The notes beneath the pieces were generated by a model. The model was not told the DNA's origin. It searched no databases and was given only the letters and a program-made list of their open reading frames with translations. Both the position numbers and the translations under genes were made by a program. Shown here one piece after another: positions 7,515 to 15,706 of a stretch of DNA of 23,132 nucleotides (position 1 is the stretch's first letter; every line of letters starts with the position of its first letter). The stretch comes from an uncultured Prevotellaceae bacterium. Its GTDB lineage: Bacteria; Bacteroidota; Bacteroidia; Bacteroidales; Bacteroidaceae. The stretch lies in NCBI GenBank assembly GCA_937915745.1, contig CALGGJ010000102.1, positions 1-23,132 on the forward strand, written 5' to 3'.

Positions 7515-8837
7515 ATGATGAACTGGAACCAACTCATATCTACCAAACGTCTGGGACAAGAAGACCTTCATTATCAGAAAAAAGACGACCGCACCGAGTT
7601 TCACCGCGATTACGACCGTCTTATCTTCTCTGCACCCTTTCGTCGTCTGCAAAACAAGACCCAGGTATTTCCGCTGCCGGGCAGCATCTTTGTTCACAAC
7701 CGCCTGACCCACAGCCTCGAGGTGGCCAGTGTAGGCCGTTCGCTGGGCGACGACACCGCCCGTCGTCTCATCGAGCGCCATCCCGGTCTCAAAGACACCC
7801 ACATGAGCGAGTGCGGCTCCATTGTGAGTGCAGCCTGTCTGGCTCACGACATGGGCAACCCACCGTTCGGCCACTCGGGCGAACGGGCCATTGCCTCATA
7901 CTTCAGCGAAGCGGACGGACAACGCTTTCGGTCACTCGTGACTGGCGACGAATGGCAGGACCTCACCCACTACGAGGGCAATGCCAATGCCTTCCGTCTG
8001 CTCACACATCAGTTTCTGGGACGCCGCCCCGGCGGTTTTGTCATGACCTATTCAACCCTGGCATCAATCGTGAAATATCCCTATCCCGCCACCATGGCCG
8101 GAGAGAAACAGAAATTCGGCTTTTTCCAAAGCGAGATACCGGTGTATGAAAAGATTGCACAGGAATTGGGCATTGCCCGCGGGGCCGACGGGCGTCACGC
8201 GCGCCATCCGCTGGTATATCTTGTCGAGGCAGCCGACGACATCTGCTATGAGATAATGGATATAGAAGATGCCCACAAACTCAAGATACTGTCCACCGAA
8301 GAAACCGTCGCCCTGTTGCTCGACTATTTCGAACCGGAGCGGCAGGAAAAGATAAAGCAGGTATTGTTCCATGTGGATGATGTCAACGAACAGGTGGTCT
8401 ATCTGCGTTCGTGCTGCATCGGAGCCCTCGAGTCGGCCTGTGTCCGTATGTTTGTAGAAAACGAAGAGAGCATCCTCGCCGGCACCTTCCAAGGCACGCT
8501 CGTCAAGAATCTGGAAGGCCGCATAGGCGAAGCCTACCGTAATTGCGAAAGGCTGTCATACAAGCGGATATACGTCAACCGCGATGTACTCGACATCGAA
8601 CTGGCGGGCCATAAAGTCATCAGCACCCTCATCGATGTCTTCACCACCGCAGCCATGCATCCCGACGAAGCCTACTCAAAGCTGCTGCTGCGCCGTGTAT
8701 CGACACAATACGACGTGTATGCCTCCGATGCCTACACGCGCCTCATGGCTGTGCTCGACTATATCTCGGGCATGACCGACGTCTATGCGCTCGACGTCTT
8801 CCGTAAGATTAATGGAGAAAGTATCCCGATAATATAG
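7515..8837 (+). CDS. dgt: Deoxyguanosinetriphosphate triphosphohydrolase (HD domain)
   Basis: Cleaves dGTP (and perhaps other dNTPs) to the nucleoside and triphosphate, controlling dNTP pools. The 440-aa protein begins with the RTEFHRDYDRLIFSAPFRRLQNKTQVFPL block typical of bacterial dGTPases, then shows the HD metal site: NRLTHSLEV (H66), CLAHDMGNPPFGHSGE (H111, D112), and VEAADDICYEIMDIED further on. It starts ATGATG; the second ATG (7518) gives the common MNWNQLI start. It is the only + strand gene in its neighbourhood and converges on the DUF4384 gene with 22 nt between stops. Placement beside dut pairs two dNTP-sanitation enzymes in divergent orientation. Confidence 0.93.
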   Translation: MMNWNQLISTKRLGQEDLHYQKKDDRTEFHRDYDRLIFSAPFRRLQNKTQVFPLPGSIFVHNRLTHSLEVASVGRSLGDDTARRLIERHPGLKDTHMSECGSIVSAACLAHDMGNPPFGHSGERAIASYFSEADGQRFRSLVTGDEWQDLTHYEGNANAFRLLTHQFLGRRPGGFVMTYSTLASIVKYPYPATMAGEKQKFGFFQSEIPVYEKIAQELGIARGADGRHARHPLVYLVEAADDICYEIMDIEDAHKLKILSTEETVALLLDYFEPERQEKIKQVLFHVDDVNEQVVYLRSCCIGALESACVRMFVENEESILAGTFQGTLVKNLEGRIGEAYRNCERLSYKRIYVNRDVLDIELAGHKVISTLIDVFTTAAMHPDEAYSKLLLRRVSTQYDVYASDAYTRLMAVLDYISGMTDVYALDVFRKINGESIPII

Positions 8838-8859
8838 TTTGCCCGTCGGTATCCCCCGC

Positions 8860-9762
8860 TCACCATCTCGGCTTGATGGTGATGGTGGTCTGAGTTACAG
8901 TCATGTCCTTGTCGGCACGCCGCATCCTGATGAGCCATCGTTGGAAGTCCTCCCACGACAGCACCGGCGGATATATCGTGTATTCGTCGCTGCCGCGTTT
9001 CCTGCCGTCGAGTGCCTTGCGGAACTTGTTGGGCGAAAAGATAAAATACACATGGTTCACGGCTGTCTGCCCTTCGTCCGACGTGAGCGTATATTCGTAG
9101 ATGTCATTAGGATTTTCGTCTTCCGAATAATGTTTGTAGCTGAATAGCGTGTAGTCCTGTCCGTGGTTGATGTGGAATAATCCTTCGGCATTGTTGGCGT
9201 ATGGCAGCAGGCACAGAGCCTCGTTTTCATCCACAAGATATATTGCAAGGTATCCATCGACTGATGAGCGGAACATGGCATAAACCGAATCGCCCGCCAC
9301 AAATTCGCTGCTTTCGAACTCTGGCCTCGGCATGTTGCGCAACACACGTGCCTTCGTCTCTATCCTGTCGCTCGTGATTTTTGCCCCTACACCCTTCACG
9401 CTTGCCGTCACCGTCAGGCCATTGGCTGTCAGCTCTTTGCGGATGTTAGGCCGTTCGGTGTCGGCAATCCACTCACCGGCCGGCTCGCCCTCACTGTCGA
9501 GCGACACCAACTTGGTCGATTCAAGGTCTCCACGCTGCACCGTGGAGCTGACCGTGGCACTGCTCACAAGGGTTCCAAACTCGTCGCGCAGGGCTTTCAT
9601 ACGCGCCATGTTCACTGCCTTCTGTTCGGCTTGTTCGGTGCTTTCGCTGTATGCAGCCACGTAGGTGGCGGTTGCACTCAGGTTTTTCGTACCCGACTGG
9701 GCCTGGCCACTAACTGACCATGCAAGTATCAAGCCCGATAATATGAGACTCTTTGCGTTCAT
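8860..9762 (-). CDS. Exported DUF4384 protein linked to caspase gene
   Basis: Exported 300-aa protein of unknown function. A signal peptide (~1-22, ending SGQAQ) is followed by an N-terminal domain (~28-130) whose EQAEQKAVNMARMKALRDEFGT pattern resembles the LPP20-like modules that precede DUF4384 in other proteins. A DUF4384 domain follows (~153-245), recognised by FVAGDSVYAMFRSSVDGYLAIYLVDENE and a later LLPYANN. In other bacteria DUF4384 is often fused to caspase-fold peptidases; here the caspase is the next gene upstream, 91 nt away on the same strand. That makes a functional link likely. The short intergenic region contains TTTATCTG-type repeats (~9769-9797) and no clear -7 box, so cotranscription with the caspase is plausible. 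Confidence 0.8.
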   Translation of the reverse strand: MNAKSLILSGLILAWSVSGQAQSGTKNLSATATYVAAYSESTEQAEQKAVNMARMKALRDEFGTLVSSATVSSTVQRGDLESTKLVSLDSEGEPAGEWIADTERPNIRKELTANGLTVTASVKGVGAKITSDRIETKARVLRNMPRPEFESSEFVAGDSVYAMFRSSVDGYLAIYLVDENEALCLLPYANNAEGLFHINHGQDYTLFSYKHYSEDENPNDIYEYTLTSDEGQTAVNHVYFIFSPNKFRKALDGRKRGSDEYTIYPPVLSWEDFQRWLIRMRRADKDMTVTQTTITIKPRW

Positions 9763-9853
9763 CGTCGTATCTGTTTATCTGCCGATTTATCTGTTTTTTA
9801 TACCTTCCTGTCTGATTGTAATTTGCCAAAGACTCTGATTATTGGCATATCTG

Positions 9854-12397
9854 TTATTCTTTGTCGAGCCGTTTCTTGCCCCATTCCGACTCAGGCATCA
9901 GGCTCTGCACGGTTGGCGACTGCAGCTTGCGGTATTGCTTGTTCGACTGCTGTTTCACATTGGTGCTGATGTAGTCGGCCAGGGCCTTGTATGTGCTCTT
10001 ACCCTTGTCTTCCTGCAGCTTCTTGAGCAGGTAGAAGGTGAACAGTCCATGCTTCTCGTTGATGTAAGGGTAGGCGGTTTCCGTACCGCTGCACGCACTG
10101 AATATCACCATGTTGTTGGTCGGGGCTTCTTGTTTTGCTTTCACCACGGCTCCACGTGCAGCCATGTCCATAATGGTTCCGTCTTTCTTTGCTCCGCTAA
10201 AGCAGGCATCAATGAACACTGTGATGGCGTTTGGCTTGCCCGACGAAAGCTCGGCGTAGAATTTTGACAACTTGTACGCGGTCGAGAGGTTTTCGGGCCT
10301 TGCATCGACCGGCAGCAGGTATTGCTCGTGGCTGTCACCATCGGGAACTCCATGTCCAGAGTAATACACCAGCAGGTTGAGGTCGCTGTATGCGGCTTCC
10401 TTTTGCTTGATGTCATCTATGGCATCTATCATGTCGGTCAGTCCGGCATCCTTCACAAACACGATGTTCTCCTCAGGGATGCCAAATACCTGCACACAGT
10501 ATTTGCGGAACGACGCACCGTCGTTGTTGGCAAATGGCACAGGCGACACGCGACGGTAGTTTTCGTTTGCGATGATCAGTGCAAAGGTGTTAGTGTTGGT
10601 GTTGCGTTTTGCCTTCGGCAGGTTGACATCCACCGACGATTCTCCCACTATAATAGGGTCGTCGGTATAGGATTCGGTCTCTGCCTCGTTGGTGTCCTGC
10701 CCCGTGTCGGCCTCGGCAAACAGCTCGTCGTCGTTCCATTGCGGCTTGGCAATCTTTATCTCGCCATATTCCAGCGGCAGGTTTGCATCATAGGTGTAGG
10801 TTGCACCCTTTGGTGTGCGGAACCTGGCCGTGGCCAGTAGCAACTTGCCATCGCTGTTAATCTTGAATTGTGGCGAGGTGATTTCTACTCCGTTCCATTC
10901 TTCTTTGAATTGCCTTGCCTCGTCGTTGGCAAGCGGCACACTGAGGTAGATGTCACCCTGGCGGGTCTGTATGCGATATGTCTGGTGGTCTGGGTCGTAG
11001 GGTTTGATTGTGAGGTCGGTGAGGTTGTATAGGTGACTGTACTCGGCAATGAAGTCTTTCTCCAGGTTTTGTTTTGTGTCGGATGCCAGCGTGCGGCGGT
11101 TATCTACGTTGACACGTTTCTGGTAGTCGGCTGCAGACTCAAATTCGCCGCGTTGTTCCCAGCTTTTCAGCACCTTGTCGAGTCGAGGTCGATACCAGTC
11201 GTTAAAGTTTGGAATCTCCTCCTTGCTTTTGCTCGAACCCAGTGCCATGCTGGTTGCCTCGGCCATGCGTGCCACCCGCTTGGAGTCGTCGGTGCGTCCC
11301 ACAAACTTGTACGACTCGGCCAGGGCCGTAAGCATGAGTTTCTTGTCGGTATCGGCTGCTGTTTCGCCTTGCGTCAGTCTCTCAAGCAGGGGTATGGCCT
11401 TGTTGAAACATTCGGTGGCTTGGTCGTTGAGTGCCTTGAATTTCTCCACGTCACCCTCCACCTTGTTGCTTTCGTTAATGCGCGTGGCAGCCATTCCATA
11501 GTAGCATAGGGCAAGTTGGTGTGTGAATGCCTCCACGCCAGGGTGCTTGCCGTGCAGCGACTCGTAGGTAGGCAGTGCCTTATCGTATTGTCCTTCATCG
11601 CAGTAAAGGTTGGCGCGGAAGAAGAGCAGTTCTTCGTCGTCTGGCGACAGTGTCAGTGCTTTTTCAAGCAATTCGCCCACCTTGTCGTTGTTGCCCATTC
11701 GGTGGTTCAGATTGATGGCACTGGCAATGAGTTCCATGTTGTTGGGGTAGTTCATGAGTGCTTCGTCGAGTACTCGCAGCTCGTCGGATGACTTATTGAG
11801 CGAATCGAGGTCGCGCACCAGTACCTTATAGCATAGTTCCTGTGCGTTTTTTTCGCCAAGCTCGATGTATTGGCGGGCGTATTCCTCGGATTCTTCGTAT
11901 TCGCGTGCGTTGTATGCCTCTACGCATGAGAAGGAGAGGTAGTTGGGATAGTTCGCACCACCGTTGGACAGTGCCTCGCCACGGAACATGGGCAGTCGTG
12001 GAATGATGATGAGGAAACATTTCAGGAATCGGTATGCCTTGGCGTTGTCGCCGCTGCCGCTGTAGCATATGGCTGCATCTTCAAACTCGGAGTGCATCTT
12101 GCGTATCTTGGTTTTCTGTGCGGCCTGGGTGGCATCGTCCATATCATTGAGACACATCATATACTCATAGAAACATGCCAGCAGTGTGTCATACATCGCT
12201 GTCTGTGGCGGTGCATCGTTCTCGCCTTTTGCCAGGAAGTAGCTGTTGTAGGTTGCCTCAGCGTGGCGGAATATGGAGTCGGCAATAGCGGCTGGGTCGG
12301 GGCTGCTGAACGGGTCGGGTGCCGACGAGCCATCGGTTTGTGCCAATGTCGATATGGTTGTTGCTAAACCTAACAGGAAGAGTACTGCATGTTTCAT
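9854..12397 (-). CDS. Exported TPR-caspase (peptidase C14 family)
   Basis: Predicted secreted or periplasmic cysteine peptidase of 847 aa. A signal peptide (1-20, STLAQ) is followed by a helical TPR-like part (~40-385, e.g. YDKALPTYESLHGKHPG), a WEQRGEFESAADYQKRV segment from W413 opening a beta-rich middle module (~411-545), an acidic linker (~555-580), and a C-terminal caspase fold (~604-835). Both catalytic residues are visible: His682 in YYSGHG and Cys732 in VFIDACFSG. Bacterial caspase homologues usually cut after Arg or Lys, but specificity cannot be read here. The middle module resembles that of the neighbouring outer-membrane protein. An export signal is notable because many bacterial caspase homologues are cytosolic. 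It lies 159 nt after the barrel gene and 91 nt before DUF4384. Confidence 0.88.
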   Translation of the reverse strand: MKHAVLFLLGLATTISTLAQTDGSSAPDPFSSPDPAAIADSIFRHAEATYNSYFLAKGENDAPPQTAMYDTLLACFYEYMMCLNDMDDATQAAQKTKIRKMHSEFEDAAICYSGSGDNAKAYRFLKCFLIIIPRLPMFRGEALSNGGANYPNYLSFSCVEAYNAREYEESEEYARQYIELGEKNAQELCYKVLVRDLDSLNKSSDELRVLDEALMNYPNNMELIASAINLNHRMGNNDKVGELLEKALTLSPDDEELLFFRANLYCDEGQYDKALPTYESLHGKHPGVEAFTHQLALCYYGMAATRINESNKVEGDVEKFKALNDQATECFNKAIPLLERLTQGETAADTDKKLMLTALAESYKFVGRTDDSKRVARMAEATSMALGSSKSKEEIPNFNDWYRPRLDKVLKSWEQRGEFESAADYQKRVNVDNRRTLASDTKQNLEKDFIAEYSHLYNLTDLTIKPYDPDHQTYRIQTRQGDIYLSVPLANDEARQFKEEWNGVEITSPQFKINSDGKLLLATARFRTPKGATYTYDANLPLEYGEIKIAKPQWNDDELFAEADTGQDTNEAETESYTDDPIIVGESSVDVNLPKAKRNTNTNTFALIIANENYRRVSPVPFANNDGASFRKYCVQVFGIPEENIVFVKDAGLTDMIDAIDDIKQKEAAYSDLNLLVYYSGHGVPDGDSHEQYLLPVDARPENLSTAYKLSKFYAELSSGKPNAITVFIDACFSGAKKDGTIMDMAARGAVVKAKQEAPTNNMVIFSACSGTETAYPYINEKHGLFTFYLLKKLQEDKGKSTYKALADYISTNVKQQSNKQYRKLQSPTVQSLMPESEWGKKRLDKE

Positions 12398-12430
12398 AAT
12401 GGTGGAAGGATATTAGGTATGTATGGTGGT

Positions 12431-12505
12431 AAAAAAGGAGGGTGGAGAGCATTGCTGTTGCACATGACAGTTTTTTTACCTTTGATTGCAGCTTCCGCCC
12501 TCCTT
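12431..12505 (-). terminator. Hairpin with T-run between barrel protein and caspase genes
   Basis: On the minus strand AAGGAGGG (12505-12498) pairs with CCCTCCTT (12442-12435), with further matching bases inside the arms, and is followed by a run of six T. The loop is long (~55 nt) and may hold a smaller GCTG/CAGC hairpin. It starts ~50 nt after the barrel gene's stop. It could end that transcript or act as an attenuator in the leader of the caspase gene. Confidence 0.5.
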
Positions 12506-12556
12506 CGAAATATATTGTCTTTACTAAAGCTTATGCGTTTGTTGGTTGTCGGGCGT

Positions 12557-14335
12557 TTAATATGCTTCGTGGAATATGAACTCCACGGCTACGCGTCGGA
12601 ACTGTGAGCCTTTGTCGTCGGATACTTCGATGTCGTAGCTTTCGGTTATTTTGCTGTTCTTCAGCTGGCTCACGTTGGTCATGATATAGTCTCTCACACT
12701 GCGGGCACGCACCAGTGACAGTTGCTCGTTTGATGTGATGCCGTCGCGGCTTGTCACCGACAGTTTGTCTGCCTTGCCGTTGATGTTGACAGGCTGGTCG
12801 TTTATGTCACCATATTTGCCGTTGTAGGCAATCTTACTGCGAATAGGTGTTGCGTCGGCCGAGCCTGTATATTTTATGGTGACAGGCTTGCCTGCCTTCA
12901 CATATTGTGCAAAGTCGGTGTTGAGCGACTCGTTGATGATTTTGAGCATAGCCGTCGATGCTGGCGAGTTGGCCGCATCGTATTTGCCCGGGGCAAAGTC
13001 TTCCTTCACACTGAAGCCTTCCTTCACAGTGTAGTTGTAGGATACCTTGTAGTCGGCCTTGCCGTTAGTGAGCGGGATGAGTTCGGATGCCACGTTGATT
13101 GTGGTGTTGTCCGACAGTACCTGGCGGTTCTTGGCTTCAGCCACGGTGCGGTCGCGCACTGCCTGCAGGCTGTTGGTGTTGATTATATTTTGCTGTACGG
13201 CTTGTAGCGGAACGAATCCGGTGTTTTGCACTGTCTGCACATCGCGCTGTTTTATGAATGTGTAGGATTTGCCTGTGGCAGGGTTGAGTACCTCGGTGTA
13301 GAGCACTTCGAACTTGTCGCCTGGATAGAGGTCATATACTGTGTTACTGAATTTCAGGTTCTTGGTATCGATGCCGCTCACGTCGGAGTATGGCACGTTG
13401 AGGCTGATCGATGGCATGTCGGTGAAGTTTGCGCGCAGTGTCCCTGTAGATTGGTTGTATTGCAGTCCCGACAGGTTGGTGGTGATTCTGTTGCCTGCCA
13501 TGTTGGTCGATACTTCCTTCGAGTTTTCGAGGCGCATGGATGCAATCTTGTCGCTGGATGTACGCAGTTCGAAGTCGGCACGGCTTTCTCCGCTTTGGCG
13601 TTTCATCCAGATGTCCATGCGGCGGTTCACCTCAGCTTCCTTCTGCTCGTAGAGGGAGAGCGCGTTGGTTGCGGCACGCTCCACGTCCTGTAAGGTTGGA
13701 GTGTAATATGGTTCCTTGTCGAAACCGAAGTTGAATGTGAGGCCTACCATCAGCGAGCCATACATGTCGTTGGTGTTCAGCTTGCCATAGAAATCATCGC
13801 CGCACCAGTTGTGGCGGTATTCGGCCGAGATGCTGAACGGCTTGGCGAGGCGGTACTCAAAGCCCAAGCCCGCGCGGAGGTTGTGTGTTGCCTTCGCATT
13901 GTGAACTAACTGATTGGTCAGCTGTATGTCCTTGTCGCCCAGCTTGATGAGGCCTACACCACCCACAAGGTAGAGCTTGCCACGCGGGTTGTTACTCCCG
14001 CTAAACAGTGCCGACAGATTGAGCAAGAGATCCCAGTCGATGGTGCAGTAATCGAACGAATACTTCTGGTCATTCACTTCCATTCCCGACTTCAGGAACT
14101 CGGCTCCGATACGTGTACCCACGACTGGGGCAATCCATGCACCGGCGTTGAAGCCGAATGCGGGCTTGAGCACCTTAAACGGACTGCTTGCACCCGAATT
14201 GTAAGGAAGGTGGATACCGGCCTGAGGCTGTACGAAGAAATGTGAGCTGAAGTCATCCTTGCCAGCCTCCTGACTTTTCATGCTGAGGGGGAGCAAACTT
14301 ATCAGTGCCCCCATGATTACTAATCTTGTTTTCAT
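12557..14335 (-). CDS. Outer-membrane beta-barrel protein with OmpA-like C-terminus
   Basis: Predicted outer-membrane protein of 592 aa. A signal peptide (~1-21) precedes a beta-barrel (~31-206) of alternating strands such as NLRAGLGFEYRLAKPFSISAEYRHNW and MVGLTFNFGF. A periplasmic middle part begins with a helix (~217-245) leading into a module from W243 (W-x10-A-D-F-x2-R, then SLNVPYSD and KSYTF) that matches the caspase's middle module. The C-terminus (~455-590) resembles OmpA-type domains: TGSADATPI, LSLVRARSVRDYI and a final FRRVAVEFIF, though it is diverged and peptidoglycan binding is inference. AGGAC lies just ahead of the ATG. The likely promoter is in the 33-bp palindrome at 14424-14456. 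Confidence 0.82.
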   Translation of the reverse strand: MKTRLVIMGALISLLPLSMKSQEAGKDDFSSHFFVQPQAGIHLPYNSGASSPFKVLKPAFGFNAGAWIAPVVGTRIGAEFLKSGMEVNDQKYSFDYCTIDWDLLLNLSALFSGSNNPRGKLYLVGGVGLIKLGDKDIQLTNQLVHNAKATHNLRAGLGFEYRLAKPFSISAEYRHNWCGDDFYGKLNTNDMYGSLMVGLTFNFGFDKEPYYTPTLQDVERAATNALSLYEQKEAEVNRRMDIWMKRQSGESRADFELRTSSDKIASMRLENSKEVSTNMAGNRITTNLSGLQYNQSTGTLRANFTDMPSISLNVPYSDVSGIDTKNLKFSNTVYDLYPGDKFEVLYTEVLNPATGKSYTFIKQRDVQTVQNTGFVPLQAVQQNIINTNSLQAVRDRTVAEAKNRQVLSDNTTINVASELIPLTNGKADYKVSYNYTVKEGFSVKEDFAPGKYDAANSPASTAMLKIINESLNTDFAQYVKAGKPVTIKYTGSADATPIRSKIAYNGKYGDINDQPVNINGKADKLSVTSRDGITSNEQLSLVRARSVRDYIMTNVSQLKNSKITESYDIEVSDDKGSQFRRVAVEFIFHEAY

Positions 14336-14423
14336 CTTTGTCCTTGTTTGTTTTGTATTTTAAAATATTGCTATCTGCGGTAAGAGGTATGAAAAACGAT
14401 TGCCCAATAAACACAATGAAATC

Positions 14424-14456
14424 GTACCTTTGCACCGAAATTCGGTGCAAAGGTAC
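14424..14456. promoter_or_regulatory. 33-bp perfect palindrome with opposed -7 boxes
   Basis: Arms GTACCTTTGCACCGAA (14424-14439) and its exact reverse complement (14441-14456) flank one central base. Each arm holds TACCTTTGC, a -7 box, pointing inwards: + at 14425-14433 and - at 14447-14455. The minus box is the candidate promoter for the barrel protein, with a leader of ~105 nt; the + box would fire towards the 3' end of ispG, antisense. It may also serve as a repressor site. Confidence 0.75.
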
Positions 14457-14557
14457 TCATAATATTTCTATTGTGCAAAAGAAATGATAAATAAAGATGT
14501 TATTACACTGTTCATCTGTCACTTTTACTTGCCTTTTTACGTAAGACGGGCGGGGCA

Positions 14558-15706
14558 TCAGTGTCTGCGGTCGGCATCGATTATCTTCAGCAGTCGCTCC
14601 ACGGCATCTGCTTCGGCTATATTCGTTTCCACACATTCCTTCCCACGATAGAGGCTCACCCGTCCCCGGCCGGCTCCTACATAGCCGTAGTCGGCATCTG
14701 CCATCTCGCCCGGTCCGTTGACTATACATCCCATGATGGCTATCTTCAGTCCGGTGAGGTGTGCCGTTGCGGCCTTCACCCGAGCTATGGTCTGCGGCAG
14801 GTCGTACATGGTGCGTCCGCATCCGGGACAGCTGATATACTCGGTCTTGCTGATGCGCCGTCCTGCAGCCTGCAGGATGTCGTATGCTACGGGTATCTCC
14901 ATCTCGGGTGGTTCGCTGAGGCTTACGCGTATGGTGTCGCCGAGTCCGTCGAGCAGCAGTGCACCGATACCCACTGCGCTCTTCAGCCGTCCGTCGCTGC
15001 CCTCGCCGGCCTCGGTCACTCCCAGGTGTAGGGGGAACGGCATGTGAGCCTGGTCCATCGTCTGTGCCATGAGGCGCACGGTGTGTGTCATGACCTGTGT
15101 GTTGCTGGCCTTGATGGATACGACCACCTGGTCGAACTGCCGGTCCACGCAGATGCGCAGGAACTCCATGCAGCTCTCGACCATGCCCTCGGGGGTGTCG
15201 CCATAGCGGCTCATGATGCGGTCTGACAGCGAGCCGTGGTTCACACCCAGTCGCAGTGCGGTGTGATGGCTGCGGCAGATATTGAGCAGGGGTACGAAGC
15301 GGTCTTCTATCTTCTTCAGCTCGGCTGCATATTCGTCGTCGGTGTATTCTATCTTACGGAATTTGCGCGCAGGGTCAACATAGTTGCCTGGATTGATGCG
15401 CACGGCGTCGGCATGCAGTGCAGCCACATCGGCCACACCGGCATTGAAGTGTACGTCGGCTATGAGCGGCACATGGTAGCCGTCGCGGTTGAGTGCCTGG
15501 CGTATGTTGGTCAGGTTTTCGGCTTCGCGCACCCCTTGTGTGGTGAGGCGCACATATTCGCCTCCGGCATCGACTATACGTTTTATTTGTTCGACACAGG
15601 CCTGTGTGTCGGTTGTGGGAGCGGTGGTCATCGACTGCACACGAATGGGGTGGTCGGCTCCCATGGGCACGTTGCCCACCATGACTTCTACTGTTTGGCG
15701 TCGCAT
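14558..15706 (-). CDS. ispG: 4-hydroxy-3-methylbut-2-enyl diphosphate synthase, compact form
   Basis: Iron-sulfur enzyme of the MEP isoprenoid pathway that converts methylerythritol cyclodiphosphate to HMBPP. The 382-aa product has a TIM-barrel part with sequences of the large plant/Bacteroidetes type (RINPGNYVD, ICRSHHTALRLGVNHGSLSDRIMSRYG, SIKASNT, HLGVTEAGEG) and a C-terminal 4Fe-4S domain with ligands Cys293 and Cys296 (CPGCGRT), Cys327 and Glu334 (GCIVNGPGEMADADYGYVG). Large-type IspG normally carries an insert domain of a couple of hundred residues between IRVSL and CPGC; here only ~30 residues separate them, as in the short E. coli type. The frame is continuous with all catalytic parts, so this is a compact enzyme and not a pseudogene. 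Its start overlaps the purE end by 19 nt. Confidence 0.95.
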   Translation of the reverse strand: MRRQTVEVMVGNVPMGADHPIRVQSMTTAPTTDTQACVEQIKRIVDAGGEYVRLTTQGVREAENLTNIRQALNRDGYHVPLIADVHFNAGVADVAALHADAVRINPGNYVDPARKFRKIEYTDDEYAAELKKIEDRFVPLLNICRSHHTALRLGVNHGSLSDRIMSRYGDTPEGMVESCMEFLRICVDRQFDQVVVSIKASNTQVMTHTVRLMAQTMDQAHMPFPLHLGVTEAGEGSDGRLKSAVGIGALLLDGLGDTIRVSLSEPPEMEIPVAYDILQAAGRRISKTEYISCPGCGRTMYDLPQTIARVKAATAHLTGLKIAIMGCIVNGPGEMADADYGYVGAGRGRVSLYRGKECVETNIAEADAVERLLKIIDADRRH

